Origin: Mageeibacillus indolicus UPII9-5
GTDB lineage: Bacteria; Bacillota; Clostridia; Saccharofermentanales; Fastidiosipilaceae
DNA: 64,000 nucleotides
Assembly: GCF_000025225.2 (NCBI RefSeq)
Contig: NC_013895.2
Span: forward strand, 1,488,001 to 1,552,000
Direction: 5' to 3'
Shown piece by piece: positions 48,042-56,675 of the stretch (within the stretch, counting starts at the first letter, position 1; every line of letters starts with the position of its first letter). Below the pieces are notes generated by a model. It had not been told where the DNA came from. It ran no database searches and saw nothing but the letters and a program-made list of their open reading frames with translations. The position numbers and the translations under genes are program-made.

Positions 48042-50357
48042 TCAGTGCAATTTTTGATTGCATTCAGCAATCAGCCTGTCCAAAATATCATTATTAAGAA
48101 CATTTTCGCTCAGTAGGGTAAGTATACGCAATGGCAGATCGTTCACTCTAACCCGATTGGTTTCACTCTCATCAAAGATCGGCAAGGTTAAAAGTTGCTC
48201 TTTGCCGGTGGAAATCAAAAAACGTTTAATTTTCTCAAACATTTCCCGGCCAGCCTCGCTGCTTCTTAATTGCCCTATGGTCGACCAACCAGTTATTTCC
48301 TTCTTTTTAACAAAGGTGGGTTTGAACCGGATCGGTGCTTTCAACCGGATATCTTGACTAGAAGCCGCTGCCAAAATTTGATATTCGCCGGCCGGGGAAT
48401 AAAACCGATTCAGATCCTTATCGTAATAAGAGAAGCTACGCGCCGAAAGTTCAAATCTTACAGTTTTGCTTTGCCCCGGAGCCAGAGAAACCTTAGTAAA
48501 TTCGCGCAATTCTTTGATCGGCCTAAGTACTTCTCCACAAGGATTTTCCACATAAATTTGTACCGTTTCACTTCCGTAACGTTCACCCGAATTTGTAACC
48601 GTAAGAGTTACTGTAACCACGTCATAATCACTAATTTCCTCCATTGATAAACTAAGATTAGAGTAAGTAAATTCCGTGTAACTCAGTCCGTGTCCAAAAG
48701 GAAATAACGGCTCGATCTCTTTCGTATCGTAATAGCGATACCCAATAAACACACCTTCCTTATAGGTAACCTTGCCACCCTGACCAGGATAATTAAAATA
48801 CGCTGGCGTGTTAGCAAGAGCTTTCGGAAAAGTAACCGGCAACTTACCGCTCGGATTAACTGCACCGTAGAGCAGTTTCGCCAAAGCAGATCCCATGGCT
48901 TGTCCACCCAAAAAACATTCAACAATGGCCTTAACATTTTTCTGCCACGGCATCTCCACAGGTGAGCCGTTAGAGAGTATAACGACTGTATTTGGTTGAA
49001 CGGCAGCGACCGTAGTAACTAATTTGTTCATATAAGCCGGTATCTTTAGATCCTTACGATCGTGTCCCTCAGCTTCTATTCCTTTTGGTAGCCCCACCAT
49101 TACCAAGGCAACATCGGCCCGACCTGCAAAATTGATAATTTTCTCAAGTTCCTCCGGATCATCCAAGGAATCTGACGTAGCCGGAATATAATCGACTCTG
49201 CCGAAAGCCAGCTTCTTAATTTCATCAATCGGAATATCTCGGCGGGTAGGATTTACCAGTGCACTACCATCCATTTGGAAACGTGGCTCTGACGCAAATT
49301 CACCGAAAACTGCAATGTTTTGCTTGGAGTCGAGTGGAAGAATATGGTCCTCATTTTGCAATAAAATCATCGAGTTTTCGCATAATTTACGGACAAAATC
49401 ATGGTGTTTCGGCTCGTTCCATTTCGCCTGCGGATCGGCCTGAGCCTGTGCTCTGAATACTTGACGCATAATTCTCCGGCAGCACTTGTCCAAATCCTCT
49501 TCGGTTAATTCACCTGAAGCAACAGCCGCCATAATGCGCTCATGAGATACTCCATGACTGCAAGGCATTTCTAAATCTAATCCAGCTTTAATAGCTCTTA
49601 CACGATTGTTTATCCCGGACCAGTCAGACATGGTAAAGCCCTTAAATCCCCAGTCATTTCGCAAGACGTCTTCCAATAAATATTTATTTTCCGAACAATA
49701 GCTACCGTTGACCTTGTTTAAAGCCGTCATTACCGACCATGGTTGTGCTATCTTTATTGGCTTTTCAAAGGCAGCTAGATATATCTCGCGTAAGGTTCGC
49801 TCATCAATCTCGGCATCAATAAATTCGCGATCTGTTTCCTGATTATTTGCAGCATAGTGTTTTATGCAACACCCTATGCCTTCCCCTTGGACGCCCTGAA
49901 TATAGGCAGTGGCAATATCAGCCGCCAAAAAAGGATCCTCTGAATAATATTCAAAACAACGCCCGCATAAAGGAGTGCGCACAATATTTACGGCCGGACC
50001 TAAAAGTATAGAGATGCCGTTGGCCTTAGCCTCTATGCCCAGATGATGCCCAGCTTCTTTGACAAGGTCTCTGTCCCAAGTCGCCGCCATACCTGGACCG
50101 GAAACATATGCCACAGCCGGTCGGCTCTTGTTCCAACCCATATGATCCGAAATTCCCTCTTGTTTACGCAGGCCGTAAGGCCCGTCAGCCACTTCCATAG
50201 ACGGTAGACCGTAAGCAGGGAAATCCATAGTTTCCCAAAAATTTTTGCCTGAAAGATAATCGGCCTTCTCACTGATCGTCATTTTTCGCAAAATTTCTTC
50301 AATTTTTACTGACGATAAATCATCATTAAATTCAGCCCCCGTATTGTCATTTTTCAT
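48042..50357 (-). CDS. GH3 beta-glucosidase-like enzyme (second GH3)
   Basis: About 771-residue glycoside hydrolase family 3 protein without signal peptide, so cytoplasmic. N-terminal TIM-like domain with RTPLCGRCFEYYSEDPFL, KHYAANNQETDRE and catalytic nucleophile Asp in GFTMSDWSG near residue 245. Then the alpha/beta domain and a C-terminal fibronectin III-like domain (TVQIYVENPCGEVLRPIKEL). This is the longer, Bgl3B-like architecture. ATG at 50357 with GGAGG 9 nt upstream; it overlaps the preceding GH3 gene by 11 bp. Exact linkage specificity unknown. Confidence 0.92.
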   Translation of the reverse strand: MKNDNTGAEFNDDLSSVKIEEILRKMTISEKADYLSGKNFWETMDFPAYGLPSMEVADGPYGLRKQEGISDHMGWNKSRPAVAYVSGPGMAATWDRDLVKEAGHHLGIEAKANGISILLGPAVNIVRTPLCGRCFEYYSEDPFLAADIATAYIQGVQGEGIGCCIKHYAANNQETDREFIDAEIDERTLREIYLAAFEKPIKIAQPWSVMTALNKVNGSYCSENKYLLEDVLRNDWGFKGFTMSDWSGINNRVRAIKAGLDLEMPCSHGVSHERIMAAVASGELTEEDLDKCCRRIMRQVFRAQAQADPQAKWNEPKHHDFVRKLCENSMILLQNEDHILPLDSKQNIAVFGEFASEPRFQMDGSALVNPTRRDIPIDEIKKLAFGRVDYIPATSDSLDDPEELEKIINFAGRADVALVMVGLPKGIEAEGHDRKDLKIPAYMNKLVTTVAAVQPNTVVILSNGSPVEMPWQKNVKAIVECFLGGQAMGSALAKLLYGAVNPSGKLPVTFPKALANTPAYFNYPGQGGKVTYKEGVFIGYRYYDTKEIEPLFPFGHGLSYTEFTYSNLSLSMEEISDYDVVTVTLTVTNSGERYGSETVQIYVENPCGEVLRPIKELREFTKVSLAPGQSKTVRFELSARSFSYYDKDLNRFYSPAGEYQILAAASSQDIRLKAPIRFKPTFVKKKEITGWSTIGQLRSSEAGREMFEKIKRFLISTGKEQLLTLPIFDESETNRVRVNDLPLRILTLLSENVLNNDILDRLIAECNQKLH

Positions 50358-52563
50358 CTGCGACAACCTCCAAGTTAATGTTTAAACTGTGCGCGTCATC
50401 TGAAGATGTAGCCAGAGTGAGGATGAACAACCCGGGCTCGCACCGCAGCTCCCCATCAGAATCATAAAAGCTCAACATCTCTCTATTGACCTTAAAGTTA
50501 ACTTGCTTTTTCTGTCCCGGTAGCAAGCTGATTTTCTTGAAACCTTTTAATTCTTTAACTGGTCGAGCAATTGATGCTGAGGGATCTCTGATATAAAGCT
50601 GTACAACTTCACTGCCCTCATACTTGCCGATATTAGCTAGGGTCACCGCCACCTCAGCCTCTTCATTAACCGCTATCGTCGGTTTATCCAGCTCAATTTC
50701 TTGCATCCGGAACTCAGTGTAGGACAGTCCAAAACCGAAAGGATATAGCGGATGATTCGGCCCATCCAAATAACGTGAAAGGAAATGTTCTTCGCTGCTT
50801 TCGTCAAGCAACGGTCGGCCTGTAGACAAATGATTATAATAAACTGGGATCTGTCCTTGCGCATATGGAATACTCATTGTCAGCTTACCGGAAGGATTAA
50901 CTTGGCCAATTAAAATTTTAGCAATAGCCAATCCAGCTTGACTTCCAAGTTGATAACATTGAAGAATTGCCTGACAATGCTCAGCATACCAATTAAGCAG
51001 TAGCGGTCGTCCGTTCATAAGGCAAAGCACCAATGGAACACCAATTTCAGCCAAAGATTCCGCCAACTCCTGCTGTACGGCTGGCAAAGAAATCGACATA
51101 CGGCTGCATGCTTCTCCACTCATAACATCATTCTCGCCTAAGGCTAAAATTACCAGGTCCGATTTTTCAGCCAGCAGCTTCGCCCGTTGCAAACCGCCAT
51201 TTATCTTTTCATTTACCGCACAACCGGCTTCCGTCATAACTTTCCATCCCAATAATTCAAAACCAGATTTGAGATCTGTCGTTTCATTCTTGCGCGTACT
51301 GAATGACCAACAGCCGCAGAGATCCTTACTTTCGGCAAAAGGCCCTATTAGCGCGACCTTTTGCTCTGCTTTAATAGGTAAGATAGAATCATTTTTCAGC
51401 AAAACAACGCTGTTTTCCGCCAATTTTCGGCTGTAAGCCAAATATTCTCGGCAAAAAACCGTGGATTTGATTTTTTCGGGACTGTTTAGCGAACGGAATG
51501 GATCATCCATTAACCCGAGTTGATATTTTAGTGTCAAAATTCTTGTCACGGCCCGATCAACATTATCCGTAATAGCTTGGCTCGCACGGCATAGTTCCTC
51601 ACCAAAACGGGTAAAGAAGTTCGTTGTCATTTCAATATCCAATCCGGCTTTTAACGCTTTAGCCGCCGCTTCCTTCTCGTTCACGGCAACTCCATGCGCA
51701 ATCAATTCCAAAACGCCGTTATAGTCAGAAATCACCACACCGGCAAAATTAAGTTTATTTCTTAAGATCTCAGTAAGAAGCTTATAATTTGCTGTCACTG
51801 GGACTCCGTCAACCACGTTAAAAGCAGCCATAATTGAAGCTGCCCCCGCGTCAATTCCCGCCTTAAAAGGCAATAAATAATGATTAAACATAGTTGTTGG
51901 ACTGAAATCAACAGTATTGTAATCGCGCCCGGCTTCAGCAGCCCCATAGCCTAAAAAGTGCTTTAAACACGCCGCCACGCTATGACTTGTACAACCAATC
52001 TTTTCACCTTGGTACCCTCGCACCAATGCGGCCGCAATAGCTGAACCGAGAAACGGATCTTCTCCGGCACTTTCCGCCACCCTGCCCCAACGCGGGTCGC
52101 GTACCAGATCAACCATCGGGGAGTATACATAATTTATACCGCAGGCAGCAGCTTCTTTAGCCGCAATCTCAGCCGCTCCCTGAATTAACTCCAGATCAAA
52201 ACTCGAAGACCATGCCAATGGAATAGGAAACACAGTTTCAAAGCCATGTATTACATCTTGTGCAAACAGCAAAGGTATGCCCAAGCGAGACTCCTCAACC
52301 GCCATTTTCTGGAAATGTTTTATTTTTGCTGCCAATGCGGTAGGCTCGTCAACCAGAATCATTGAGCCGATCTTTCCTTCTCTAATCCGCTGCTCCACCG
52401 GCTCTCCTTTACCAGTGCTTCCGATGTAACTTATCTCGGCACCAACCGCCTGAGTCATTTGTCCTAGTTTCTCCGACAAAGTCATTTTCGCTAGCAATTC
52501 CTGCACTGCTTGTTGAATCTCTCGATCATTTTTAGGCTTTTTTTTATAATTCACGACTATCAT
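50347..52563 (-). CDS. GH3 beta-glucosidase-like enzyme (first GH3, BglX-like)
   Basis: 738-residue family 3 hydrolase, no signal peptide. Motifs: IPLLFAQDVIHGFETVFPIP, DPRWGRVAESAGEDPFLGS, CLKHFLGYGAAEAGRDYN and nucleophile Asp in GVVISDYNGVLE near residue 276. The fibronectin III-like end (EVVQLYIRDPSASIARPVKE) follows. Resembles BglX-type enzymes, yet lacks the export signal that BglX carries in Gram-negatives. Starts 2 bp after the upstream gene. It is clearly distinct in sequence from the second GH3, so the pair probably acts on different linkages or chain lengths. Confidence 0.92.
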   Translation of the reverse strand: MIVVNYKKKPKNDREIQQAVQELLAKMTLSEKLGQMTQAVGAEISYIGSTGKGEPVEQRIREGKIGSMILVDEPTALAAKIKHFQKMAVEESRLGIPLLFAQDVIHGFETVFPIPLAWSSSFDLELIQGAAEIAAKEAAACGINYVYSPMVDLVRDPRWGRVAESAGEDPFLGSAIAAALVRGYQGEKIGCTSHSVAACLKHFLGYGAAEAGRDYNTVDFSPTTMFNHYLLPFKAGIDAGAASIMAAFNVVDGVPVTANYKLLTEILRNKLNFAGVVISDYNGVLELIAHGVAVNEKEAAAKALKAGLDIEMTTNFFTRFGEELCRASQAITDNVDRAVTRILTLKYQLGLMDDPFRSLNSPEKIKSTVFCREYLAYSRKLAENSVVLLKNDSILPIKAEQKVALIGPFAESKDLCGCWSFSTRKNETTDLKSGFELLGWKVMTEAGCAVNEKINGGLQRAKLLAEKSDLVILALGENDVMSGEACSRMSISLPAVQQELAESLAEIGVPLVLCLMNGRPLLLNWYAEHCQAILQCYQLGSQAGLAIAKILIGQVNPSGKLTMSIPYAQGQIPVYYNHLSTGRPLLDESSEEHFLSRYLDGPNHPLYPFGFGLSYTEFRMQEIELDKPTIAVNEEAEVAVTLANIGKYEGSEVVQLYIRDPSASIARPVKELKGFKKISLLPGQKKQVNFKVNREMLSFYDSDGELRCEPGLFILTLATSSDDAHSLNINLEVVADEK

Positions 52564-52565
52564 CC

Positions 52566-54455
52566 TTAATTTCTTTCATTTTTCTCTTTAGCAGATTGGC
52601 GTTTCAGCAACTTTGTAATCATTGTAACAATCGCCGCTACAATAGCAGCAAAGACAGGCAACAAAATCTTAATAGCTAAATATGAGTGTCCACCATTATT
52701 TACGCCAGCTATTTCTCTGTTCGCGCTGTCCTTTTTTTTTACCGCCGGAGTACCGTTCAACCTCAAGTAATCAAGTTTCAAGTCGCCGGGCTGGTTTTCA
52801 TATATTTCTATACTTGACTCATCTGGCAAGGCCAAAGATAAGTCTGCTTCCCTCATATTTTTGCTCGCCGGCAAATTGACTTTGTATTCTTCCCCGTTTA
52901 ATATCAAATGCAATTCAGAACCTTTCGGGCTAATATAACAGATTTCCATCTTGTTTCCACCACGCACGCCAGAGAAACACAGCTTATTTCCCGCACCAGC
53001 CAAGCCCGTAACCATTTTGCAGCCAGATGCCCCTTGAGAATCAACTACCTTAGCATCTCCAACAAGTTGCGCCCATTCAGCCTCAAGTCGATCATTTAGC
53101 GCAATCTTGTCCAGCAAAAGCTCTCCTGCATTACACTTGATTTCCAACTCACTGTTTTCTGCTAGAATCAAAGGTATACCATAGCCCCGATAAGTTGAAG
53201 TTGCCGGCAAAACCACCTTACCTTTAGAACGATCGCCTGATTTCAGCTCAATTTCAACCTTTACGTCTGCCTTATAGGTCAAAACAAGTTGCTGGGCCAT
53301 TTTGCATTTATCAAAAAATATACTTTGGCCCTTGGAAAGCCGGACCGATTCGCCTTGGCTTGCCGTCTTATCACTTACAATATCATTTTCGCTTTCCGCA
53401 GCCTGTTCCGCTTCTTCCCCGTTTTGAGCCGGATATTGCATAGCCCAGTCAAGCACCGTAAGCGGTTTTCCTTCCTCTTTAAAAAGGTTGTAGCCAAAAT
53501 ACATTATGCCGCGTACAAAAGGATAATTGCGGCGATAAAAATCTACCGTCCCTTTCATAGCGGCTTCTTTGGCTGCCCTGTCCAAAACCAATCCGGCTGT
53601 CTGATCGGGCCAAACACCTTTGTTGTATTCCAAAGTATGGAATCCGCACTCAACTACCAAATTAGGCTTATTGGGATAATCCTTCAAAAAGCGATCCATA
53701 GTTCCTTTTAGGCTTGCTAAATTGAACACATTTTCTGCGCCTTCCGAAACAGACGGCAATTTCTTCCCGGCAGGATATGCGTAGTTATTAATAAAATAGC
53801 CATCCGCATGTGCGGATACATAAGACGGTATCTCAAAGGAATCGTCCCAACCGTAAAAAACACTCAAATACAGTTTGGCACCGGAATTCCCTTCAGCTGC
53901 AGTTATTTCACGCATCCGCCTGATCAATTCTTCGGCATAAGTTTTCTGTCGGTCTTTACTCAAATCTGAATTCACACCACCAAGATTCGCTTGAACGACA
54001 GGATCATCAATGGGCATATTAAGCGCATAATACAAAACAGTTCCCCTATTTTCCTTCTTACAGGTGAAACGAATCAGATCTTCGTGCCTTTTTATTATTT
54101 TACCGACATCGTCTTTGGAAAAAGCGAATGTTTTGTCATAACCTTCAATTCTCACCACAATTTTTATATCAAGCTTGTTCAAAAGGTCAAACAACGCGCT
54201 TCGGTAGGCCGGATCATAACTTTCCAAACCGTAAACCGTAATCGTGTTAAGATGATAAGTATTTTTCGCCCGACTCAATTCACGGTTTAACCAAGCCGCA
54301 TAATCCGCGCGATTTTCCAAAACGAAAGTGGCACCACAGACAAATTCATCTGCATTTACCTGTTGCCTATACGGTGTCATAACTAAAGCTGAAACATAAT
54401 TATTTTCTGTAAAAATCATTGCCATAATCAACACAAGTAATATAATTTTTTTCAT
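52566..54455 (-). CDS. Membrane-anchored TIM-barrel hydrolase-like protein
   Basis: 629 residues from the ATG at 54455, with AAAGGAGAGGGG just upstream. Signal peptide MKKIILLVLIMAMIFTENNY. Residues about 30-370 read as a (beta/alpha)8 barrel of clan-A glycoside hydrolase style: strand ends TITVYGLES, IKIVVRIEGYD, LYYALNMPIDDP, AKLYLSVFYGWDD, GYFINNYAYP, NLVVECGFHTLEY (Glu in the nucleophile position) and GIMYFGYNLF. A beta-sandwich region follows (about 400-580). The end is GHSYLAIKILLPVFAAIVAA and a basic tail, a membrane anchor. First gene of the locus, directly after the promoter. No GH family could be named; substrate binding without catalysis is possible. Confidence 0.68.
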   Translation of the reverse strand: MKKIILLVLIMAMIFTENNYVSALVMTPYRQQVNADEFVCGATFVLENRADYAAWLNRELSRAKNTYHLNTITVYGLESYDPAYRSALFDLLNKLDIKIVVRIEGYDKTFAFSKDDVGKIIKRHEDLIRFTCKKENRGTVLYYALNMPIDDPVVQANLGGVNSDLSKDRQKTYAEELIRRMREITAAEGNSGAKLYLSVFYGWDDSFEIPSYVSAHADGYFINNYAYPAGKKLPSVSEGAENVFNLASLKGTMDRFLKDYPNKPNLVVECGFHTLEYNKGVWPDQTAGLVLDRAAKEAAMKGTVDFYRRNYPFVRGIMYFGYNLFKEEGKPLTVLDWAMQYPAQNGEEAEQAAESENDIVSDKTASQGESVRLSKGQSIFFDKCKMAQQLVLTYKADVKVEIELKSGDRSKGKVVLPATSTYRGYGIPLILAENSELEIKCNAGELLLDKIALNDRLEAEWAQLVGDAKVVDSQGASGCKMVTGLAGAGNKLCFSGVRGGNKMEICYISPKGSELHLILNGEEYKVNLPASKNMREADLSLALPDESSIEIYENQPGDLKLDYLRLNGTPAVKKKDSANREIAGVNNGGHSYLAIKILLPVFAAIVAAIVTMITKLLKRQSAKEKNERN

Positions 54456-54772
54456 ATTACGCCCCTCTCCTTTGAGATAACAGGGTTTACTGTCATACGT
54501 TTCGATTATAGATAGTGTGAATATGCTTAACAATTATTAAAATCGCTCAGTTATTCTCAAATATTGACATTGCGACAGAGTTATTGGGATAGTTAGTGAG
54601 AGAGCTACAGTTGGGCCATTATTTTAGGGAATTTATAATACTAACCCAATTTTTTAAATACTGACTTCACTTGCGAGAAATTAAAAATCATATATTTAGA
54701 AACATACAAATTATATTAACTTTGATTAGGCTACGTCATTCGTCCTATGCCTCACCGCATACACTTATATAA
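54456..54772. other. 317-bp regulatory gap upstream of the carbohydrate locus
   Basis: Contains the promoter at 54505-54533 and AT-rich DNA to the AraC gene's stop at 54773. As the AraC gene is read in the same direction, its transcript would run into this gap. No convincing terminator hairpin was seen, and no repeated AraC-type half-sites could be named. Confidence 0.5.
54505..54533 (-). promoter_or_regulatory. Sigma-A-type promoter of the carbohydrate locus
   Basis: Minus strand: TTGTTA (54528-54533), 17-bp spacer, perfect TATAAT (54505-54510). Expected start about 54498, giving a leader of about 42 nt before the ATG at 54455. The only strong promoter seen ahead of the 23-kb locus. Confidence 0.75.
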
Positions 54773-55642
54773 TTATTTCTGAACGATGCTTGATTTACAA
54801 TATTGACCCGGGGACACACCGTTAATCTGTTTGAACAATCTGTTAAAGGTTTTAACATTATTTATCCCTACCGTCTCACTAATTTCGACTATGGTCATGT
54901 CGCTGCCGGCCAGCAAAAGGTCGCGAGCCTTATTGATACGATAGGTGTTGAGATAGCTTAAAAATGTCTGACCAGAATACTTCTTGAAAAATCGGGCAAA
55001 ATAGCCCGGACTGAAGTTGAATGCTTCAGCGGCCTGCTGCAAGCTGAGAGGTTTTTTGTAATTTTCTTCAATATAAGCAAAAAAATCATCCAACTTAATA
55101 ATCATGTCTAAATTTTCCGTCTTTATGTTTTTACTCCCGGCAGGTTCTACGTAATTACATAGATAAAATATCAAGTCAAATATTCTTGCTCGCACCGCTA
55201 GATCCCAGGCAAATACATCAGGATATCGCAATTCTTCAAGCTCGTCGATCAACGTCCGGACGCGCTTATAGTCGGCTGTGCTCCATTCGCGGCTTGAATA
55301 AGGAATGTTAATAAGTTTTTTGTGCAATTCCTGCGCATTTACACCAAGAAAATTGTCACCTTTTTCGAACAATTTATAACCGAAAAGAATAACTAAGCGT
55401 TCGTTGCATTCGCTTGCCATGTAAAGATGACTGCTGCCGTCAGGAATAATTACAATATCTCCTTCCGTAACTTCATAAGGCTTGTTGTCAATAATCATAT
55501 TGACTCTGCCTTTTTTGCACAAAATAAGTTCAACTTCCCTGTGCCAATGATAAGGAACATAGCTACCTAATGTGTCATAAAATAGGCAGTACGGTATTGA
55601 TTTCTTGTTTTGATGCAACTGAAAGCTAGAGTTTTTGGCCAT
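54773..55642 (-). CDS. AraC-family regulator with N-terminal cupin
   Basis: 289-residue DNA-binding protein. N-terminal AraC cupin (YHWREVELILCKKGRVNMII, EGDIVIIPDGSSHLYMASE) is the probable sugar-binding part. The C-terminal double helix-turn-helix begins near residue 185 (KPLSLQQAAEAFNFSPGYFA, then MTIVEISETVGINNVKTFNR and the NGVSPGQYCK end). AAAGGTAC lies before the ATG. It sits directly upstream of the carbohydrate locus in the same direction and is its most likely local regulator. Confidence 0.92.
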   Translation of the reverse strand: MAKNSSFQLHQNKKSIPYCLFYDTLGSYVPYHWHREVELILCKKGRVNMIIDNKPYEVTEGDIVIIPDGSSHLYMASECNERLVILFGYKLFEKGDNFLGVNAQELHKKLINIPYSSREWSTADYKRVRTLIDELEELRYPDVFAWDLAVRARIFDLIFYLCNYVEPAGSKNIKTENLDMIIKLDDFFAYIEENYKKPLSLQQAAEAFNFSPGYFARFFKKYSGQTFLSYLNTYRINKARDLLLAGSDMTIVEISETVGINNVKTFNRLFKQINGVSPGQYCKSSIVQK

Positions 55643-55858
55643 GGCTGTACCTTTAAACTTAATTTGCTATATTCCTTTCATCCGGTAATTCGGCATTGAC
55701 TTAAAGCATATCACATATCCCGGCAACCTTAATTCTATACCATTACAACAAATGTACAAGCGGCCTAGATATAATAGCGCAGCAACATATATTACAAATA
55801 GTGCGTAATACCTCGCGCAATATCTCATGCTCAATAATGTTACCCCGTAAAGATAAAT

Positions 55859-56638
55859 TCACCGATTTCGAGTGCCTTCCCGCAGAGATGACGGTGAAAT
55901 GTCAAGATACTTGCGAAAAACGGCGGAAAAATATTTATAGTCACTGAACCCGGTAAGTTCGGCTATTTCGTAGACGCGCATATCTGTGTTGCGCAGCAAG
56001 TGCAAGGCTACGCTGATACGGTAACGATTCAGGTAATCATTAACTGTGTAGCCGGTATCTTTTTTGAAAAGGCGGTTAATATATGTGTCTGAGATATTGA
56101 ACTCTCGGCATAGATCATTTAAACCGCACGGTTTCATATAATTCTTGGAAATATACAAAATAATTTGCTTGACCAGTTTATTTCGCGCTTCATGTTCAAC
56201 CGGCAGCAAATCCGGGATCGGGTTAGTGTCTACGGCCGCCAACTTCATCTCCGCTGCCCGTTGTAGGTCAAGACCGGACACAATTTTGGCCAGCAAATCC
56301 GAGAGTTCCTGATGGTCGATCGGCTTGAGCAAATAATCGGCGACCCCTAGCTTAATTGCTTGGCGAGCATATTCAAATTCAGAATAACCGGTCAGGATAA
56401 TCGCGGCAAAGCAGCGATTTTCTTCCCGTGCCAAGCGTAGCATTTCCACGCCGCTCAAGTGGGGCATACGAATGTCGGTAACTACTATATCGGGGTTTTC
56501 GCTTCTGATTAAATCTAAGCCTTCTTTCCCGTTGCCAGCTTCACCGACAACTATGCAGTTGTGCAAAGCCCAGTTTTGCGTAAACACTATGCCCTTGCGA
56601 ATAATTTTTTCGTCTTCCACCACAATAACTTTGTACAT
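55859..56638 (-). CDS. Response regulator with AraC output domain (YesN type)
   Basis: 259 residues. Receiver domain: acidic VVEDE near the start, phospho-acceptor Asp in DIVVTDIRMPHLSG near residue 54, LLKPID near 104. AraC double helix-turn-helix from about residue 155 (GLNDLCREFNISDTYINRLF, RVYEIAELTGFSDYKYFSAV). Compact compared with many YesN proteins (often 350-550), as the linker is short. The gene follows its kinase by 37 bp. AraC-type regulators paired with YesM kinases often serve adjacent ABC transporter genes. Confidence 0.93.
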   Translation of the reverse strand: MYKVIVVEDEKIIRKGIVFTQNWALHNCIVVGEAGNGKEGLDLIRSENPDIVVTDIRMPHLSGVEMLRLAREENRCFAAIILTGYSEFEYARQAIKLGVADYLLKPIDHQELSDLLAKIVSGLDLQRAAEMKLAAVDTNPIPDLLPVEHEARNKLVKQIILYISKNYMKPCGLNDLCREFNISDTYINRLFKKDTGYTVNDYLNRYRISVALHLLRNTDMRVYEIAELTGFSDYKYFSAVFRKYLDISPSSLREGTRNR

Positions 56639-56675
56639 TTATCAAGTTACCGCCTTTCAGGACAATTCCCGTCGT

